DNA of 64,000 nucleotides from Gossypium raimondii. Taxonomy: Eukaryota > Streptophyta > Magnoliopsida > Malvales > Malvaceae. The notes below the pieces were generated by a model. It worked only from the letters and a program-made list of their open reading frames with translations. It was not told where the DNA came from and made no database searches. This document shows, in pieces, positions 57,497 to 64,000 of this stretch. The stretch covers positions 60,211,980-60,275,979 of the forward strand of contig NC_068575.1 in the NCBI RefSeq assembly GCF_025698545.1, written 5' to 3'. The translations under genes were made by a program, and so were the position numbers. Position 1 is the first letter of the stretch; every line of letters starts with the position of its first letter.

Positions 57497-60400
57497 CTAA
57501 AACATAATATGGTTACAAAGAAGAAGACCACCCGAACTAATTCTACGTCTTTGGCACCAAATTTCATGCAAAAATGCCTCGTTGCCTTTGGTGTTTAGAT
57601 AGTCATTCACATCGAACTGCGTCGTTTTGGCTCCAATTGAAGAGGATTTGGTGTGGTTATGGTACCTTCCTTGTTCTCCAAATTTAGTCCCTCTATCTTC
57701 TCCACTACTTACTGAAGGGCAATCGCTAAATGCTGGGCTCCAACTCCCATTGCTGCTCCTAAATTGGTTGCTCAGATCTTGAACACTGGTTGCTTCCTAT
57801 TATTTACATTTAAAAAGAAAAAAGACAGACAATGAGTCAAGATGATTTACATAACCAACAAAAGTTTACCTTTGTTGTTAATATGTTACCCGGATTTTTA
57901 ATTTTTCTTTAAAGCTATGTATTACGAAACTTCGAAACCAAGCAACATAGATAAAAACAACATGCAAAAGTTGCTAAGTAATAGTTAGTAAATGTTACAA
58001 TTAGACTTGCATGAGAATCAGAATTTCCATCCTAGACTGAAACTATGACGGAACTTCAATATAGAACCTAGACCTGACGCGACGTGACCCAAATGTTGAC
58101 ATATCTAATGGCAATTAGCATATGTGCATGTCAAGATTACCTGAGAAAGATAGGGTTTATTCTCAAACAATGATGGAGAAGCATCATTAGAAGTCTCCCA
58201 CTGTAACCAAGGAAGCATTACACCATCCATTTCGACAGGGACGGATTTAAACACTGCTGGACTCTGGAAATTTGGTGTCTTTGCTATCCCCCGTATGCTT
58301 GAATTAGTATCACTCCTGTCCCCATCTAATGATGAAATATCTGTGTCTTCAACATTTGAAATGAAATCTTCAATATACCTTTCGGCCTCCTCAGTTAATT
58401 GCTTCGACGTTGTATTTTGATCATGGCTCTTCTGCGGGAAATAATTAGTATATTGATTAAACGATCAAAAGAACTATCAATCCCCTTTCTTTAGATCAAA
58501 TAACATCAGAATATAATGCATTGTTGCAGAGAGTGTGAGGGGAAGTTGTACCTTTCTAGTTCGAAATGATTTCTCTACAATGGAGTTCTTTGGTTCGGAA
58601 AGCAATTCTTTGACAATTTTAGAGAGCTCTCTGCCATGCTTCTCCAACAGAATCTCCGCTGATAAATCTTGTCTACACTTATCTGTCTGTCAATTCAAAA
58701 ATAATAATAAAATCAATTATCTATGTATTCCAGATTGAGGGGCAGAGCCTCAATTAAGGAAATAAAATGCATCCAAGGTTAAAAGTACTAGGTAATTTAG
58801 GGTACTATTGCCCGCTAATGAGAATACATCAAAAACCATGTTAATATGCATCAAAAGTACTACAGAACATTATGATTTCTTCATCAAAAGCACTTCATTG
58901 CAACCTTATTTTTGGTTATAAAGTAAAAATCTGGAAGAGACATCAGTTTGGCTGGGGTAATCATGAACCTACAGGATTAAGGCCTAGTTTAGGAATGTTT
59001 CTCAAAAGTGCTTTTTTCCCAAAAAGCACTTTTGGGGAGAACCTAAAATTTTCAGCTTCTGAAAAAAGTGCTTTTGGGCCAATTTTTGGCTTAGGAGAAG
59101 CACTTTTTCTCTCAAAAAGCAGCTTGTTTAGGGATGCTTTTTGTCCCAAAACTGTTTCTTAGAAACAATACTAAACAGACCCTTAAGTCTCTAAGCGGAA
59201 CTAATACATCTCCAACAACAAGAATGTATTCTACTAAGTGCACTGCCTAACTAGTTTAAGACTCAAGAAGCCACACGCAGGTGCAACTAGCAACCCTGCT
59301 GTACACATAGGAAAAAAAAAGAATTTTAAGTATTTATTACTTAATTAAAACACCCTTTCCTAGGTATGTCATATAAATAACCATACATCACATATATGGT
59401 AAATATTGCACCTTTTCCAATTTTGTTATGCACTTCCTTCTAATTGTAGACACAGCTTGAAGAAAATCAGAATTGTCAAGATGCAAACTTCCATCACTTG
59501 CTATGTTGGACTTTTTTGTTTTCACCATTGCCTGCATAAACCATGAGGCCATCCAACAAGTTTAGCAGATAAAATCAATGCAGCAAATTCATCTTAGGGA
59601 AAAAACAGGAGATAGAAGAATTACAAACTTGTTCAAGTTGTGTCTTGATCTCTTCCGCGGCATGTCTAAGCTCTTTCCGCATTGCAGCGTACAACCCACC
59701 ATTCACATCATCACCAGTGGGGTGTGCCTCTCCCTAACAGGTAGGAAATACAAGAGTGAGAGCATTAGCAAGCATCTTCCTAGTTGTAGTTATAAAAATC
59801 ATGATTTTCTAAAATAGGTATCCAACCTTTTTCTGTGCATAAACCGCTTGTATTATCCTCTCCATCCCACTTTTATTAGAAAAAGCATCCCCCCTATCAT
59901 CATCAGTTAAAGCAGAAGTGTGGTTCTGATTCCATAGACATAAATTTCATTAAGCTTATGAAACAAATTTGACTAGAATGAGTTTCCAAAGATGCTAACA
60001 GATCCAAGTACAGTGATTAACCCTACCACTAAACAGCATCCTTAGATAAAATACCACTTAACTACTTGGTGAAAAATAAAAGTTAGAACAACCTGTTTCC
60101 AGGTAAAAGACAAAGCTTACTGAGTAACCATCATGATATTTTAAGTCCTTTTGGCTAAGAGACCTTCTCAGTCCTTGTCTATTATTTGAAGCTGTTTGTT
60201 TATAAGTCGAGGATATCTGATAGTTTTCACCAATGGAACTTCTCAAACTAGCGCGGTTGCTTGAGTTCTGAGGATGATCTAGATCACTCTGCCATTTTTA
60301 GGAAGAAGAAATGCATAAAATTAGCATATTATTGTTCCCAGTACAATAGGAAAAACCACCATGCTTATTTAAAGCAAACCACACTATTCAACTTGACCAA

Positions 60401-61748
60401 GTCCAGTACGTTACTGTCTACAATCAATGATACTTCATCCTTAATATAGGTGAAAGAAAATTATTTGACTAATTTTGGGAAAGTTCAGAAATCCTCATTT
60501 ACTTTCTTCAAATGCAATGCAGAACTACATAAGCTGATCAAACTTCAAAGATTATACACTTAACTAGGGGGAAATATTTGTCATCTAAATCATGGAAATT
60601 CTCAAAAGAAACAACAAAGAAGGAACTTGTCTAGATTCAGGACATAAACATAGCAATCACACTTGAAATACTTGAAAGGGAGGCAATAAGTCCCTACTTA
60701 ATAATCTGACCTTTTTTTCTCATTTTGGCTGATGTATTTTAAGTTTTAAACTTCAACCACGCAATGTCATTAAGGAGATGTTACAAGTGCATCCTTCATT
60801 TACTTTCTTCAGATGCAATGCAAAACTACTAAGGTTGAGCAAAGATCATCAACTGTTTAAGTAGGGAAAATATTTGTCATCAAAATAATGGAAATCCTCA
60901 AAAGAAGGCAATGAATGAACTTAATCTAGATTCGGAAGGTAAACTTTAACAATGGCGCTTGCAACAGTTGAATCATGCAATTTCATTAAGGAGAGAAGTT
61001 AAAAGCGCATGCCCCGGGGTGATTAAAGTTTAGTTGGCTTGTCCACGTAAATTGATTTTTGCGTCTAAGTTAAACAAAAGTCACCCACAGAACAAGTAAG
61101 CAGATAGCGAAGTTCAATCTCTGGATAATGTATCATTACAACATCCAATTTATACAATTATAACCGTTAAGCCTAATACAGCTAAACACTAATATGGCAA
61201 CGAATTCTTCTAAATAATGAGCACAGGGAATCGACCAAAAGAAATACTAATGGCGAGAATAGTACCTCAGAATCACTAATTTGATATCGAGCAACCGAGA
61301 CCGATCTTCTTCTCCTGGAGTTAGCAGTGTCCGAAGTTAACCTTCCTCCACTACCACTATTTACAGAACTGCCACTGGTTCCTCGCCTGGACACCGATCG
61401 TCCTCTTCTCTGAACCACATTCTCTACTACTCCTCCTTCGCCATTACGGGTGCTGACGTTAGCATTCCACGAAGCCGACCGTCCACTGAGGGAGGAGTCA
61501 AAGAGCTCAATGGCGAGATCGTCGAGACTAATCTCCGGTAACCCCGATCCCCTGGCGGTATTGACGGTTCTCCCACTGGTCTTTGGAGCCGGAGTAGTCT
61601 CGTCGTCGTCGTCGTCAGCAAGACGGCGCGAAAATCTGCTGAGACTCCTAGCGCGGCGGTGAACGGAAGCGCGGTTGGAAGAAGAGACATCGGCTGAGTC
61701 ACCGAGTGAAGATCTCTTGGAAGTCGATTTGAAAGCTGAAGTTGCCAT
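57497..61748 (-). CDS. Uncharacterised plant protein, Ser/Arg-rich N-terminus
   Basis: Eight exons on the minus strand, 61748-61266, 60288-60121, 59925-59827, 59733-59629, 59531-59412, 58686-58552, 58431-58141 and 57796-57497, give 566 residues; every junction is phase 0. The first 160 residues are basic and Ser/Arg-rich (HRRARSLSRFSRRLADDDDD, then SVSVARYQISDSE) with an embedded LPEISLDDLAIELFDSS motif. A middle part, residues about 218-350, is predicted helical (AMRKELRHAAEEIKTQLEQ; STIRRKCITKLEK), followed by an acidic stretch LTEEAERYIEDFISNVEDTD. The C-terminus ends with FLHEIWCQRRRISSGG and a short hydrophobic tail. It looks like a conserved, expressed gene because the exon structure is so regular. 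I do not recognise the family and assign no function. Intron 5 (58687-59411) contains a MITE. Confidence 0.75.
58978..59187. repeat. MITE in an intron of the Ser/Arg-rich gene
   Basis: About 205 bp with terminal inverted repeats: ttaaggcctagtttag on the left and the reverse complement of the right end, ttaagggtctgtttag, match at 12 of 16 positions. Internally, direct and inverted copies of aaaagtgcttttt and aaaaagcacttttgg form a highly structured body. The flanking TTAA could be a target duplication, but the palindromic ends make its length uncertain (PIF/Harbinger-like or hAT-like). Confidence 0.75.
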
Positions 61749-63237
61749 TGAAAGAACAACAAACAGAGAGCAGAAACAACGAAATTGAAATGAACAATGT
61801 AGAAAAATGTTGGAATATGGAATTTATAGGGGATTTAAAGAGGGTATCATTTGGAGACTTTTACTTCCGAATCACGAAATCAAAAGAACGTACCCTAAAA
61901 AGGGGAAAACAAACCAGTAAGAAGAAAAGAGATAGAGAAAGTACAGCTCAACAATGACGAAGGTAGCTAACGCAGTGAAAACAGGGAGTAACAATTCTTT
62001 GCAAAAAAAAATGGCGGAGAGGTCGAAATTAAAGGGGAAATTCAAAATATGAACTGTTTTAACTGATACCGGGTTCAAATTTTGGTCTCCCTTCAAAGCT
62101 GACATTAAAAATCATTTTAAATTACTTTTAAAAAAAATTACAAGTATGTAAATACAATTAGTTCAAATCAAAATAATCTAAATTATTCGTCAAAATAATA
62201 ATAATCTAAATTAAAACCGACTTAATACTGAAACTAATGACTCACAATCACGCACGACTGTAATATTTATTACAAAATAATAATTCTTGAAGTCTAAAGA
62301 ATTTATACAAAAACCCTGCGCTTTTTCTATTCATTCGCGGCGTTTCTAATACTCCAAAACCTCTCATTTCAGTAGTTAAATATCTCATCAGTCCTTGTAA
62401 TTTTCATAAATTTAAAATTCTTTGAGGGTGATTTAAATTGATTGCATATAACTAAAACAAAATGCTGTAATGAAATTAATTTTAATAACATAATTTTAAT
62501 AATATTAATTATTAGATGTAAATTTTAAAATCTAAAAAACAACTAAATCTCATACCATATTTTTAAGTTTTTAAAATCTCTGCTTTTTTCACTTTCTTTT
62601 ATAATAATTATCACCGAACAAAGCAAGACACTTAATTTTGCATTAATCATAACCAGCCAATCCAAGCTTCATTCAAACAAATAGAAAATATAAAATTATT
62701 TGAGTCATAATTTCACATGTTCCACTCTCATGATATACACTCATCGATCTCCCCTTTCTACTAATTTTGTGTCTTTATATAAAGATAATTAATTCGAACC
62801 TACATGATCACAAGACTCTTGCCAATGCAACTTGCAAATTTTCTTAGATCCTCTGACGTAGATTACCTCTCCACGTGCAAATTTATACGTAAGTTTGTTT
62901 CGGATTTGGGTCGGGTCATTCAATTTGCTGACCATCTCATCGCTAATAACTTTGGAGTTTCAAAAGGAAAAATATTATTCAAACTAGTATAGCAAGATTA
63001 TACCTGGAGAATTACAAAGAGTATGGAGAATCGAATTTCCGCGACAACGAAACGATTAAACGTAGGAGAAACTCAGTTATCGTTTCATTTAAACAGATAA
63101 AGAGGTAAAAACTATTGACACGACTCTAAACAAGGCTTTATTTCTTTAAACTCATGGCCTCCACCATAGATACGGAACTAGGTAAGGATAGATCCGTGAA
63201 ATTACATACAGCTGCCGAGACAATCCAGCCGACCAAC
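61749..63237. other. Intergenic region between the Ser/Arg-rich gene and GAPDH
   Basis: Starts with the leader and promoter of the Ser/Arg-rich gene (to about 62105, including A-rich purine tracts), then AT-rich DNA. The last about 120 bases are the GAPDH 3' UTR. A short plus-strand frame at 62804-62992 has no recognisable features. Confidence 0.55.
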
Positions 63238-63984
<747 letters not shown>

Positions 63985-64000
63985 TTAGTTAATAAGATAA

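Noticed and set aside
61427-61762. Minus-strand 111-residue frame at the start of the Ser/Arg-rich gene
   Set aside because: It is an alternative frame of exon 1; the 61748 frame continues through eight phase-0 exons.
62804-62992. Plus-strand frame of 62 residues as a small gene
   Set aside because: No promoter, splice or family evidence, and the length is as expected by chance.

Overview
The window is nuclear DNA of a flowering plant. It has AT-rich intergenic DNA, many short GT-AG introns, a nuclear tRNA-Ser, plant-only gene families, and gaps filled with MITE-like, SINE-like and LTR-element remnants. Protein style and repeat types suggest a rosid eudicot, most likely a Malvaceae (cotton-like) genome; that placement is inference. 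All exon models were read by hand from splice sites and reading frame. There is no CRISPR array, bacterial operon or organellar segment.

Layout. 1-2.9 kb: repeats. 3.07-7.6 kb (+): CBS-CBS-PB1 membrane protein. 10.4-12.2 kb (+): non-specific phospholipase C, NPC6-like. 12.9-14.1 kb: a degenerate duplication and a possible small minus-strand gene. 14.12-14.20 kb (-): tRNA-Ser(UGA). 15.25-16.26 kb (+): thylakoid-lumen DUF1499 protein. 16.7-17.7 kb (+): DUF579 polysaccharide methyltransferase-like protein. 18.2-20.3 kb (-): SnRK1 regulatory gamma subunit (KING1). 24.0-28.2 kb (+): small SAP-domain protein. 28.2-37.1 kb: repeat-rich gap with a decayed Ty3/gypsy fragment. 37.15-38.7 kb (+): CYP94B-type P450. 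41.15-41.6 kb (-): calmodulin-like protein. 45.2-47.8 kb (+): NOP56. 48.6-51.6 kb (+): peroxisomal 4CL-like acyl-CoA ligase. 52.7-55.5 kb (-): LHT-type amino acid permease. 57.5-61.7 kb (-): uncharacterised Ser/Arg-rich protein. 63.2 kb to the edge (-): 3' end of cytosolic-type GAPDH.

Themes. From memory of Arabidopsis locus numbers (not computed), the genes mix two ancestral neighbourhoods: At5g63380/63450/63460/63490 (4CL-like 9, CYP94B1, SAP protein, CBSCBSPB) and At3g48530/48610 plus At4g24910/24930 (KING1, NPC6, DUF579, lumen protein). Three genes between 37 and 52 kb could meet in jasmonate or wound biology: CYP94B-like JA-Ile oxidase, CML37/38-like calcium sensor, and peroxisomal acyl-CoA ligase. 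I found no convincing new multi-gene system. The items most worth a second look are a GC-AG intron plus tandem in-frame donors in the SAP gene, a hAT-type MITE with an exact 8-bp target duplication, a roughly 730-bp foldback element just behind the P450, and the unrecognised 566-residue gene at 57.5-61.7 kb.
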